Part shown: positions 37,781-45,785 of the stretch, piece after piece
Numbering within the stretch: the stretch's first letter is position 1
Layout: every line of letters starts with the position of its first letter
From: an uncultured Aliiroseovarius sp.
GTDB lineage: Bacteria; Pseudomonadota; Alphaproteobacteria; Rhodobacterales; Rhodobacteraceae
Direction: 5' to 3'
DNA length: 64,000 bases
Assembly: GCF_947492455.1 (NCBI RefSeq)
Contig: NZ_CANLNB010000004.1
Span: forward strand, 372,001-436,000
Notes under the pieces: model-generated
The model's database searches: none
What the model was told of the DNA's origin: nothing
What the model saw: only the letters and a program-made list of their open reading frames with translations
Translations under genes and position numbers: made by a program

Positions 37781-37876
37781 CGTGTTTCCTTTTTGGGTCC
37801 CACTGAACATGGCAGTCCGCCCGGAAATGACAAGTATGCAGCTTTCACGATATGGCGAGCCAATCTTTCGTCGCTC

Positions 37877-37905
37877 TTGACGCCTTAGTTTACAGGCGAT
37901 ATGGC
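37877..37905 (+). promoter_or_regulatory. Sigma-70-type promoter for the metZ riboswitch transcript
   Basis: TTGACG (37877-37882) and TATGGC (37900-37905) are separated by exactly 17 bases. A start point about six bases after the -10 would fall at 37911-37912, exactly where the first riboswitch stem begins. Confidence 0.75.
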
Positions 37906-37908
37906 GAT

Positions 37909-37966
37909 GTCCGAGGCGATTTGTCCACCGGATTGCGGGCCTCGTTAAACATTCCGCTAAAGAGGT
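37909..37966 (+). ncRNA. SAM-II riboswitch upstream of metZ
   Basis: The P1 arms CGAGGC (37912-37917) and GCCTCG (37939-37944) enclose a loop beginning GATTTG. They are followed by TTAAAC (37945-37950) and GCTAAAGAGG (37956-37965). The GATTTG...TTAAA...GCTAAA series is the SAM-II (metA motif) signature of Alphaproteobacteria, in which the 3' segment forms the SAM-binding pseudoknot. Its target, metZ, makes homocysteine for methionine and SAM, so high SAM should lower expression. A terminator follows it 30 bases on. Confidence 0.9.
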
Positions 37967-37996
37967 CAGGGTAGGCGGGACATCCCGTGCCGCAAT

Positions 37997-38028
37997 CCCC
38001 CGACGCTCGCAGCGGTGGGGGTTTTTTT
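37997..38028 (+). terminator. Intrinsic terminator between the SAM-II riboswitch and metZ
   Basis: CCCCC (37997-38001) pairs with GGGGG (38017-38021), with an inner CGCT/AGCG stem (38004-38007 with 38011-38014), and seven T residues follow. It lies after the aptamer and before the metZ ribosome site (AAAGGAA). It therefore fits a transcription-attenuation read-out of the riboswitch. Confidence 0.9.
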
Positions 38029-38046
38029 GTGCGAAAGGAACGCGCG

Positions 38047-39225
38047 ATGACAAAATGGGGTAAACGGACCGAAGCCGTACACGGAGGCGTACGCCGCAGC
38101 CAGTATAACGAGCTGTCCGAGGCCATGTTCATGACGCAGGCCTTCGTCTATCCGACCGCGGAAGCCGCCGAGCAGCGCTTTATCGAAAGCGGCCCGGACG
38201 AGTTCATCTATGCGCGCTACGGCAACCCCACCAATCGCATGTTCGAAGACCGCATTGCGGCGATGGAAGGCACAGAAGACGCGTTTGCCTGTGCCTCGGG
38301 CATGGCGGCGGTGAACGGCGCGTTGATGGCACTGACGCAGGCAGGCGACCACGTCGTATCCTCGCGCGCGTTGTTTGGATCGTGCCTTTATGTGCTCGAA
38401 GACATTCTGGGCCGGTTCGGTGTGGAAATCACGCTGGTTGACGGTACCGACAATCAGGCGTGGGAGGATGCAATCCGTCCCGATACCAAGCTGGTGTTTT
38501 TGGAAACCATCTCGAACCCGACGCTTGAAGTGATTGACTTGGCGCATGTGGTGAAGGTCGCGCATGCCAATGGTGCACTGGTTGTGGCGGATAACGCGAT
38601 GCCGACGCCCGTGTTTTCCTATGCGTCCAAGCTGGGCGCCGACCTTGTGGTCTATTCCACGACCAAGCACGTAGACGGCCAAGGCCGGATGCTGGGCGGC
38701 GCGATCTGCGGCTCGCGCGAGCTGATCCGCGGCCCGATCGAGACCTATGTCAAGCACACCGGCGGGGCGATCAACCCCTTTGCCGCGTGGACCCATCTGA
38801 AAGCGCTGGAGACGTTGGATTTGCGCGTGCGCGCGCAGGCGGACGGCGCGCTGAAAGTGGCGGATGCGCTGCAGGGCCATCCCAAGCTGTCGCGCATCAG
38901 CTATCCGACCCACCCGTCGCACCCGCAATATGACATCGCGATCCAACAAGCGCCCTCGGGCGGGACGGTACTGGCGATCGAGGTGGACGGCGGCAAGGAC
39001 GCTTGCTTCCGCTTCCTGAACGCGCTTGAGATCTTCACGATCTCGAACAACTTCGCAGACGCGAAATCCATCGCGACCCATCCGGCCACCACAACGCACC
39101 AGCGCCTGCCGCAAGAGCAGAAAGATACGCTGGGCATTTCGGATGGTCTGGTGCGCCTGTCGATTGGGCTTGAGGACGTCGATGATCTGATCACCGATCT
39201 TCTGAACGGCTTGGACGCGGTCTGA
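38047..39225 (+). CDS. metZ: O-succinylhomoserine sulfhydrylase
   Basis: A 392-residue PLP enzyme of the Cys/Met metabolism family. It has RYGNPTNRMFEDRIAAMEG near the N-terminus and the PLP-lysine motif VYSTTKHVDGQGR, where the DGQGR continuation is typical of MetZ. It forms homocysteine from an acyl-homoserine and sulfide. ATG 38047 follows AAAGGAACGCGCG; an open frame to the left belongs to the leader. Expression should respond to SAM through the riboswitch and terminator just upstream. Confidence 0.94.
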   Translation: MTKWGKRTEAVHGGVRRSQYNELSEAMFMTQAFVYPTAEAAEQRFIESGPDEFIYARYGNPTNRMFEDRIAAMEGTEDAFACASGMAAVNGALMALTQAGDHVVSSRALFGSCLYVLEDILGRFGVEITLVDGTDNQAWEDAIRPDTKLVFLETISNPTLEVIDLAHVVKVAHANGALVVADNAMPTPVFSYASKLGADLVVYSTTKHVDGQGRMLGGAICGSRELIRGPIETYVKHTGGAINPFAAWTHLKALETLDLRVRAQADGALKVADALQGHPKLSRISYPTHPSHPQYDIAIQQAPSGGTVLAIEVDGGKDACFRFLNALEIFTISNNFADAKSIATHPATTTHQRLPQEQKDTLGISDGLVRLSIGLEDVDDLITDLLNGLDAV

Positions 39226-39249
39226 TCTGTCGCATTTCGTCCATCGCGT

Positions 39250-39278
39250 TTGGCGTTTATGTGTCAAAAGCATATGAT
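39250..39278 (+). promoter_or_regulatory. Candidate promoter of folE2
   Basis: TTGGCG (39250-39255) and TATGAT (39273-39278) have a 17-base spacer and lie 33 bases before the folE2 start codon. Confidence 0.6.
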
Positions 39279-39310
39279 AGAGACGTGCGATGGCAGGATA
39301 GGGGTTCGCC

Positions 39311-40417
39311 ATGAACCAGATGAAGCGCAAAAGCGGGGACGCGGTGGATACCGCGCAGGCGCAAGATGCCCTTGAGGTTCTGCGCAACTGGGCTGCGAAA
39401 GCGGACCCGGTTGAAGTTGCTGCGCTGGACCCTGCGATTGCACGGCTTCTGCCTTCGGCCGAGCTTCCGAACTACCCCGAGCTCAGCCGCACCTACCCGG
39501 ACGGCTTTACGCCGGATGCGGATTACAAGGCGTCGATGCCCGATCTGCAAAACGGTCCGGCCAGCCTTATCCAAGGTGCCAAACGGCATATTCAGCATGT
39601 GGGGATTTCCAATTTCCGCCTGCCGATCCGTTATCACACTCGCGATGGATCGGACGTGACGCTGGAAACCTCGGTCACCGGGACGGTCAGCCTTGAAGCT
39701 GGCAAGAAGGGCATCAACATGTCGCGCATCATGCGCAGCTTCTATGGCCACGCCGAGAAGACCTTTAGCTTTGATGTGATCGAAGCCGCGCTGGACGACT
39801 ACAAGACCGATCTGGAAAGCTTGGATGCCCGGATCGAGATGCGCTTTTCCTATCCGGCGCGGGTGGAAAGCCTGCGATCAGGTCTGTCCGGCTATCAGTA
39901 TTACGACATTGCGCTAGAGCTGGTCGAACATCGCGGCAAGCGCCGCAAGTTCCTGCATCTGGACTATGTCTACAGCTCGACCTGCCCCTGTTCGCTGGAA
40001 CTGTCCGAACACGCCCGCCAAATGCGCGGGCAGTTGGCGACGCCGCATTCGCAGCGCTCGGTCGCGCGGATTTCGGTCGAGAAGATCCACCAGCCTACGG
40101 GTACGTTGTGGTTCGAGGATCTGATTGACCTGTGCCGCGTTGCGGTGCCCACGGAAACGCAGGTGATGGTGAAGCGCGAAGACGAACAGGCCTTTGCCGA
40201 GCTGAACGCCGCGAACCCGATCTTCGTCGAAGACGCAGCGCGCCTGTTCTGCGAGCAGCTTCAGCAGGACGACCGGATCGGAGATTTCCGCATCGTCGCC
40301 AGCCATCAGGAAAGCCTGCACAGCCACGACGCTGTCTCGATCCTAATTGAGGGCGACACGTTCGAGGCCGAAAGCCTGGATCCCAAGCTGTTCTCGACCC
40401 TGTTTCACGTCGGCTAG
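39311..40417 (+). CDS. folE2: GTP cyclohydrolase I type 2 (FolE2)
   Basis: A 368-residue GTP cyclohydrolase of the IB class. It carries the diagnostic YSSTCPCSLELSEH with the metal-binding cysteine, and MSRIMRSFYGH earlier. It converts GTP to dihydroneopterin triphosphate, the first step of folate synthesis; folB and folP lie about 11 kb further on in this window. FolE2 can use metals other than zinc and often backs up or replaces FolE under zinc shortage. No Zur site was identified. It is a single gene with its own likely promoter. Confidence 0.95.
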   Translation: MNQMKRKSGDAVDTAQAQDALEVLRNWAAKADPVEVAALDPAIARLLPSAELPNYPELSRTYPDGFTPDADYKASMPDLQNGPASLIQGAKRHIQHVGISNFRLPIRYHTRDGSDVTLETSVTGTVSLEAGKKGINMSRIMRSFYGHAEKTFSFDVIEAALDDYKTDLESLDARIEMRFSYPARVESLRSGLSGYQYYDIALELVEHRGKRRKFLHLDYVYSSTCPCSLELSEHARQMRGQLATPHSQRSVARISVEKIHQPTGTLWFEDLIDLCRVAVPTETQVMVKREDEQAFAELNAANPIFVEDAARLFCEQLQQDDRIGDFRIVASHQESLHSHDAVSILIEGDTFEAESLDPKLFSTLFHVG

Positions 40418-40522
40418 CTGTTAGCGCATAACAGGATTGCGGATTTAGCAATGGTTAAGTCACCAATACTGACCTAACCTGATGTCAGGGAGGAAACCAA
40501 CGGCTTTGACAAGAGGTTTCCA

Positions 40523-40750
40523 ATGGCTACGCACACGACAAATATCCACACACCAGCGTTTTCGCTGTTCGCACCGATCCGTGCGTTCTTCGCGGCACTC
40601 GGTCGCGCAATGATCGTCGCTGCTGAAAATTCGTCGCGCATGAAGCGGATTGAAGCTTTTAACGCGATGACAGACGAACAACTGGCCGAGCGCGGCCTGA
40701 AACGCGAAGACATTGTGCGCCACGTTTTTCAGGATTTGATGTACGTCTAA
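40523..40750 (+). CDS. DUF1127 (YjiS-type) small protein
   Basis: A 75-residue protein whose second half, AMTDEQLAERGLKREDIVRHVF, matches DUF1127. Short DUF1127 proteins of alphaproteobacteria are linked to phosphate and RNA metabolism in Agrobacterium and often carry Arg-rich tails; this one is not especially Arg-rich. It stands alone between folE2 and trkH. Confidence 0.82.
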   Translation: MATHTTNIHTPAFSLFAPIRAFFAALGRAMIVAAENSSRMKRIEAFNAMTDEQLAERGLKREDIVRHVFQDLMYV

Positions 40751-40808
40751 GCAAAGACGGCACTGACGGTGCTTGACACTATGGGCGTAGGGGGCCAACC
40801 CTGCGCTC

Positions 40809-42257
40809 ATGTTGGATTTGCGACCTGTCATCTATGTTATCGGGCTTCTTGTCGCCGTTCTGGGCGCGACGATGCTGATCCCGGTCGGGATCGACTTGGC
40901 GGACAACAACCCCGATTGGCAGGTGTTTTTGCAAAGCGCCGTCGTGACGATGCTGATTGGCGGGTCGATGGCGCTGTCCACTGCGAATGGCGTGGGCAAA
41001 GGCCTGACGATCCAGCAAACCTTCCTTCTGACCACCGGTGTTTGGGTGGCGTTGCCGATCTTTGGCGCACTCCCCTTCGCACTGGGCGAACTGGACGCCC
41101 GCCCCGTGGACGCGTTTTTCGAGGCGATGTCCGGCCTGACCACCACCGGATCAACCGTGTTGTCCGGGCTGGATGACCTGCCCAAGGGGCTTTTGTTCTG
41201 GCGTGGGCTTTTGCAGTGGTTCGGCGGCATCGGTATCATTGTTGTGGCGATGGTGTTCCTGCCCGAACTGCGCGTCGGCGGAATGCAGATCTTCCGGTCC
41301 GAGGGCTTTGACACCTTCGGCAAGATCCTGCCCCGCGCGACCGAGATTTCCTCGCGCATCTCGGTCATCTACTTCACCCTGACCGCGCTGTGCGCACTGG
41401 CCTATTTTGCGCTGGGGATGAGCATTTTCGATGCTGTCACCCATGCGATGACAACCATCGCGACGGGTGGCTATGCCAATTATGACGCCTCGTTTGGGGC
41501 GTTTGGGGCGGGGCCGGAATATGCGGCCGTGGTGTTCATGCTGCTGGCCGCGCTGCCCTTCGTGCGCTACGTACAAATCCTGCAAGGCACCGCGCGTCCG
41601 CTGTTGCATGACCCGCAGGTGCGCGGGTTCTTCATGACGTTGGTCGTCGTGGTCGCCATCATGGTGCTGTGGCGCTGGCTGGCAGATGGGCAGCTAAGCG
41701 AGCAATCCCTGCGCAAAACGCTGTTCAACCTGACATCGATCCTGACGGGGACGGGCTATGCATCGCAGGATTATATGTTGTGGGGCGGCTTCCCTGTGGT
41801 CTTGTTCTTCTTCGTGGGCCTGATTGGTGGCTGCGCTGGCTCGACCGCGTGTTCGATCAAGATCTTCCGCTATCAACTGCTGCTCTCGTCAATCAAGGCG
41901 CAAATCCAATCGATCCACTCGCCCCACGGGATCTTCACGCCACGGTTCGGTGGACGCCGCGTGGATGAAGAGGTCCTGTCCTCGGTCATGGGGTTCTTCG
42001 TGTTCTTCGTTGTCACCTTGGGCGTGACCGCTGTCGCTCTGGGTTTGACGGGGCTAGACTTTACTACCTCCATGTCCGGCGCGGCGGCCGCTTTGGCCAA
42101 TATTGGTCCCGGCTTGGGGGATCAAATCGGGCCAGCGGGCAATTTTGCGGGGCTGAACGATACCGCCAAATGGATCCTGATCGCCGCCATGCTGGTCGGC
42201 CGGTTGGAGCTTCTGGCCGTATTCGTCCTTTTTACCGTGACCTTCTGGCGGGGGTGA
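40809..42257 (+). CDS. trkH: Trk-type potassium uptake channel subunit TrkH
   Basis: A 482-residue membrane protein with the four pore-helix/filter repeats of the TrkH/KtrB superfamily (for example SGLTTTGST, TIATGGYAN, TGTGYASQDY and LANIGPGLG). It takes up potassium with a TrkA-type NAD-binding regulator, which is not in this window. It ends at a strong bidirectional terminator. Confidence 0.94.
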   Translation: MLDLRPVIYVIGLLVAVLGATMLIPVGIDLADNNPDWQVFLQSAVVTMLIGGSMALSTANGVGKGLTIQQTFLLTTGVWVALPIFGALPFALGELDARPVDAFFEAMSGLTTTGSTVLSGLDDLPKGLLFWRGLLQWFGGIGIIVVAMVFLPELRVGGMQIFRSEGFDTFGKILPRATEISSRISVIYFTLTALCALAYFALGMSIFDAVTHAMTTIATGGYANYDASFGAFGAGPEYAAVVFMLLAALPFVRYVQILQGTARPLLHDPQVRGFFMTLVVVVAIMVLWRWLADGQLSEQSLRKTLFNLTSILTGTGYASQDYMLWGGFPVVLFFFVGLIGGCAGSTACSIKIFRYQLLLSSIKAQIQSIHSPHGIFTPRFGGRRVDEEVLSSVMGFFVFFVVTLGVTAVALGLTGLDFTTSMSGAAAALANIGPGLGDQIGPAGNFAGLNDTAKWILIAAMLVGRLELLAVFVLFTVTFWRG

Positions 42258-42270
42258 TGCCCCTCTAATC

Positions 42271-42304
42271 AAAAAAGGCCCGCGGCGATCTGCCCGGGCC
42301 TTTC
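42271..42304. terminator. Bidirectional terminator between trkH and the SPOR/protease-like gene
   Basis: An A-run leads into AAAGGCCCG (42274-42282), with the complement CGGGCCTTT (42295-42303) after a twelve-base loop. It lies between converging genes and has A/T tracts on both sides. Confidence 0.88.
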
Positions 42305-42324
42305 TGCATTCTATGCGCTGAGGA

Positions 42325-44157
42325 TCAGTTCCAGCAGCTGACCAGAACCGTCATGTCAGCGGCCTTGGTGTTCAGCTCGACCGGATCGACCGAGGTGACG
42401 CTGTCGGTGGTGCTGGTGGTCACACCGTTTGCGGCCAGGAAGGCGGCGACGGTGCCTGCGTCCATCGCGAAGCTGGTGTCGGCGGGCAGGGTGCGGCCTG
42501 TGGTGCCACCGGCGGGCAGCAGCATCCCCATTACGGAACCGCCCGCGTCCAGAACCGGGCCGCCTGCATCGCCCGGCAGGGCGGCAAGGGTCAGGCGGGA
42601 CAGCTCAGCCTGGCCATTCAGGCCGGTCAGCTCGGACAGGGTACCGAAGGTCAGGCTGGGCGCGCTGAGGCGACCCTCATACGAGAAGCCCGCGACGGCT
42701 ACGTCCGATTTTAGGCGTGGTTCAGCGGTCAGGAAGGATGCGAACGAGATCGGCGCCTGCGCAGTGGCGGGTTCCAGCAGCGCCAGACCCAGCGTGTCGT
42801 CCGTGGCCACGACGTTGGCGTCAAACTCGTCGTTGATCGAGATGCGGGTGCAGGACCCAACGGCCTCGGTCGTGGTCAGGATGCGCCCGGCACCATCCAC
42901 ATAGAAGCCCGAGCGCGAGCGTTCCGGCGTGCGGATGTCCAAGCCGGACAGCAGATCAAGGCTTTGCGTGGCGTCATCCAATCCGGCGTCATCGGCCAGC
43001 GCCTGTGCGCCCAACGACGCAAAGCTTGCCCGCATGTCCCGCAGGGCCAGATCGCGGCGCTTTTCATCGCCTTTGGGCCAGACCAGCGTGAAGCCCTTCA
43101 CGGTGCCGTCCGCCAGCTTGACCTGCGTGAAGGACGAGATCTTGTCGTCTGCCCCCTCGATGGTGAACCCGCTCTTGCCTCGCTCGCGCGGGCCCTCGGT
43201 CGGGACGATCTCAAGCGTTTGCAGGATGTCATAGAGACCATAGAGCGTGTTCTGATCGCCGGTCTGGCTGATCATCACCAGTTGGACATCGCTGTCGCCC
43301 TTGGTTTTGAAATGCACGAAGGGGGCTTCGTAGCGGTCAAACGCGACCATGCCAGCGGGGATCGCCATCGCGATGCCTGCGTTCTGGTCCTCGAACGGGG
43401 CCATGCCAAGCGCATCCAGAACAGATTGATAGCTGCCCAGAAGCACCGCGCGCTGGCGGGTGGTCAGAACGCCGGTCGGGTCATAGCCCTTATCCGTCTG
43501 CCATGCCGCCATCGAGCGGCGGGTGCCCGCGCCAAACGCGCCGTCAATGGCCGAGGTGTAGTAGCCTTCCCACTGCAGCGCGACCTGCAACGCCTTGCGT
43601 GCATCGCGGTCCAAAGCCCGCTCGCTTGCCTGCGCTTCGCGCTTGGTTTCGTCCTGAATGACGATCACGGGTTCGCTAGGAGTTGCAGGAACCACGGCGA
43701 CGGTTTCGGTTTGCGGCTCGGGGGGCGTTTCGACGGCTGGCGCCTCGATCGGGGCTGCGGTCAGGGCGCTTGCGCCGACAGGCCAGTACTGCTGGCGGAA
43801 CTTATTGGGTAGCGCGATGAAGCTGTCTTGCGGGATCAGGCCCGCGTTTTTCAGGTTGCGCAGCTGCACTTCGGCGGCGCGTTCGGTGTACGGTCCTAAA
43901 ACGATGGCATACCAATTGCCTCCGACGCGAAACCCGCTGACGCCGTCCAGACGGCTTGCATAGGCGCGGGCGCGGGCTTCGGCCTCGCCCAGCGTCGGTT
44001 GGGCTTCCACTTGAATCCACCGCACCGCCTGACCGCTTGTGGCTTGCTGTGCCACGGCTGGTCCTGCCGAAAGCAACGCAAGGGCGCTGGTGGCGGAGAC
44101 TGAAGTCACGAAGGGAAGAAGGCCGGTGGCCAAGGCAATTGCAAATTTACTGGTCAT
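42325..44157 (-). CDS. Exported SPOR / peptidoglycan-binding protein with a catalytically dead trypsin-like domain
   Basis: A 610-residue protein. It has a signal peptide ending PAVAQQ, an SPOR-like domain (residues about 45-105, FRVGGNWYAIVLGPY), a PG_binding_1-like module (about 190-245, WEGYYTSAIDGAFG) and a C-terminal chymotrypsin-fold domain (about 415-590). The fold is recognisable, but the triad is lost. ILTTTEAVGSC has Glu431 where the histidine should be, LGLALLEP has Gly457 in place of aspartate, and GDAGGP has Ala531 in place of serine. It probably acts as a wall-bound binding or regulatory protein rather than a protease. Confidence 0.8.
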   Translation of the reverse strand: MTSKFAIALATGLLPFVTSVSATSALALLSAGPAVAQQATSGQAVRWIQVEAQPTLGEAEARARAYASRLDGVSGFRVGGNWYAIVLGPYTERAAEVQLRNLKNAGLIPQDSFIALPNKFRQQYWPVGASALTAAPIEAPAVETPPEPQTETVAVVPATPSEPVIVIQDETKREAQASERALDRDARKALQVALQWEGYYTSAIDGAFGAGTRRSMAAWQTDKGYDPTGVLTTRQRAVLLGSYQSVLDALGMAPFEDQNAGIAMAIPAGMVAFDRYEAPFVHFKTKGDSDVQLVMISQTGDQNTLYGLYDILQTLEIVPTEGPRERGKSGFTIEGADDKISSFTQVKLADGTVKGFTLVWPKGDEKRRDLALRDMRASFASLGAQALADDAGLDDATQSLDLLSGLDIRTPERSRSGFYVDGAGRILTTTEAVGSCTRISINDEFDANVVATDDTLGLALLEPATAQAPISFASFLTAEPRLKSDVAVAGFSYEGRLSAPSLTFGTLSELTGLNGQAELSRLTLAALPGDAGGPVLDAGGSVMGMLLPAGGTTGRTLPADTSFAMDAGTVAAFLAANGVTTSTTDSVTSVDPVELNTKAADMTVLVSCWN

Positions 44158-44305
44158 GGATCCTCGTCGCCCTAAGGGCAAATTAGGCTGAATTTCGCGC
44201 AAGTAACACATCGGTGCCAGCGAAGGTCAATATCGCCGCGCCGCCTTTCGGAAATTTCTGCTGCGTTAGGGCAGGAAAACCCAACCCTTGCGCCCGTTTC
44301 CCGCG

Positions 44306-44334
44306 TTGACCCTGTACCCCCCAGCGCCTATTGA
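44306..44334 (+). promoter_or_regulatory. Promoter of the glyQ operon
   Basis: TTGACC (44306-44311), a 17-base spacer and TATTGA (44329-44334) lie 37 bases before the glyQ ATG. Confidence 0.7.
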
Positions 44335-44371
44335 GTGGCAGACTTTGTACAAACCAGTTCAGGGCAGCGCC

Positions 44372-45316
44372 ATGGCCACGACCAAGACCAAACCGCAATG
44401 CTTTCAGGAAATCATCCTGCGGCTTCAGAACTACTGGGCCGAAAAGGGCTGCGCCGTGATGCAGCCTTATGACATGGAGGTCGGCGCAGGGACGTTCCAC
44501 CCGGCCACCACGTTGCGCTCGCTTGGTTCGCAGCCGTGGGCCGCCGCCTATGTGCAGCCCTCGCGTCGTCCGACCGATGGCCGCTATGGTGAAAACCCAA
44601 ACCGCCTGCAGCACTACTATCAGTACCAAGTGCTGATCAAACCCAGCCCGCCCAACCTGCAAGAGCTGTATCTTGGCTCGCTCGAAGCCATCGGCATCGA
44701 CATGGAGCTGCACGACATCCGTTTTGTGGAAGACGACTGGGAAAGCCCGACGCTGGGCGCGTGGGGTCTGGGCTGGGAGGTCTGGTGCGACGGGATGGAA
44801 GTCAGCCAGTTCACCTATTTCCAGCAGGTCGGCGGCCATGACTGTAAACCTGTGTCTGGAGAGCTGACATATGGTCTGGAACGTCTGGCCATGTATGTGC
44901 TGGGCGTCGATCACGTGATGGACATGCCGTTCAACGCGCCCGATGCGCCGATTGCGCTGACCTATGGTGACGTGTTCAAGCAGACCGAAGAAGAATACGC
45001 GCGCTGGAACTTTGACACGGCCAACACCGATGTGCTTCTGCGCCATTTCGAGGAAGCCGAGGAAGAGTGCCGGATGATCCTTGATCAGGCCTATGACGAC
45101 CCCAAGACTGGCAAGCGTATCATCATGGCGCACCCGGCCTATGACCAGTGCATCAAGGCCTCGCACCTGTTCAACCTTCTGGACGCGCGCGGCGTGATCT
45201 CGGTCACTGAACGTCAGGCCTATATTGGGCGTGTGCGTGCGCTGGCAAAGCTGTGTGCGGATGCCTTCGTGCAGACCGCTGCTGCGGGTTGGACACCGGA
45301 AGGGGACGCGGCGTGA
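44372..45316 (+). CDS. glyQ: Glycyl-tRNA synthetase alpha subunit
   Basis: A 314-residue class II catalytic subunit. It starts with the family pattern [18 protein letters not shown] and has [43 protein letters not shown] and [14 protein letters not shown]. It works as an alpha2beta2 complex with GlyS. ATG 44372 fits the family start. The gene ends inside the GTG start of the next gene (GTGA). Confidence 0.97.
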   Translation: MATTKTKPQCFQEIILRLQNYWAEKGCAVMQPYDMEVGAGTFHPATTLRSLGSQPWAAAYVQPSRRPTDGRYGENPNRLQHYYQYQVLIKPSPPNLQELYLGSLEAIGIDMELHDIRFVEDDWESPTLGAWGLGWEVWCDGMEVSQFTYFQQVGGHDCKPVSGELTYGLERLAMYVLGVDHVMDMPFNAPDAPIALTYGDVFKQTEEEYARWNFDTANTDVLLRHFEEAEEECRMILDQAYDDPKTGKRIIMAHPAYDQCIKASHLFNLLDARGVISVTERQAYIGRVRALAKLCADAFVQTAAAGWTPEGDAA

Positions 45317-45780
45317 GTGGTCGCCTGCTTGGGAGCTTCATCGTGATAACCGCCCTGATCTCTGGCGGCTTGATCTACTGGATCCAGCTTTACGCCTTCT
45401 ATGACGAGGTCTCGGCCGAGGACGGGATCCGCATGACCAATCTGGTCACCGGCCAGCCTGAAATCGTGCTGTATGACAGCTTCCAAGGCATCGACGCCGA
45501 CAGCTCGCCATTGCGCTATCGCGGCTGTTTCACCACGACGATGAGCTTGGCCATGTTGACCGAAACCTTCGTGCCCTATGAAGAGGCCACGCCCCTGACC
45601 GCACCCGGTTGGTTCGACTGCTTTGACGCAGTCCAGATCGGCGCAGATATCGAACAGGGCAACGCCTTGGCCTTTCTGGGCGAACGTAACATCAAAGATG
45701 GGGTCGACCGCGTCGTCGCCATCTATCCTGACGGCCGGGGCTTTGCCTGGCATCAGTTGAACGAAAAATATCAAGAGTAA
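45313..45780 (+). CDS. DUF6446-type single-span membrane protein inserted between glyQ and glyS
   Basis: A 155-residue protein with an N-terminal membrane helix ([19 protein letters not shown]) and a periplasmic-looking domain containing two well-separated cysteines (RGCFTT and WFDCFDA). GTG 45313 overlaps the glyQ stop, and glyS starts five bases after its own stop, so it is translated within the synthetase operon. I know this position as common in Rhodobacterales. No function is known, and a link to glycine charging is doubtful given its location. Confidence 0.75.
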   Translation: MSGRLLGSFIVITALISGGLIYWIQLYAFYDEVSAEDGIRMTNLVTGQPEIVLYDSFQGIDADSSPLRYRGCFTTTMSLAMLTETFVPYEEATPLTAPGWFDCFDAVQIGADIEQGNALAFLGERNIKDGVDRVVAIYPDGRGFAWHQLNEKYQE

Positions 45781-45785
45781 GCACC

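Noticed and set aside
40771-40801. A promoter beginning TTGACA before trkH
   Set aside because: The -35 is perfect but no acceptable -10 lies 16-18 bases downstream.
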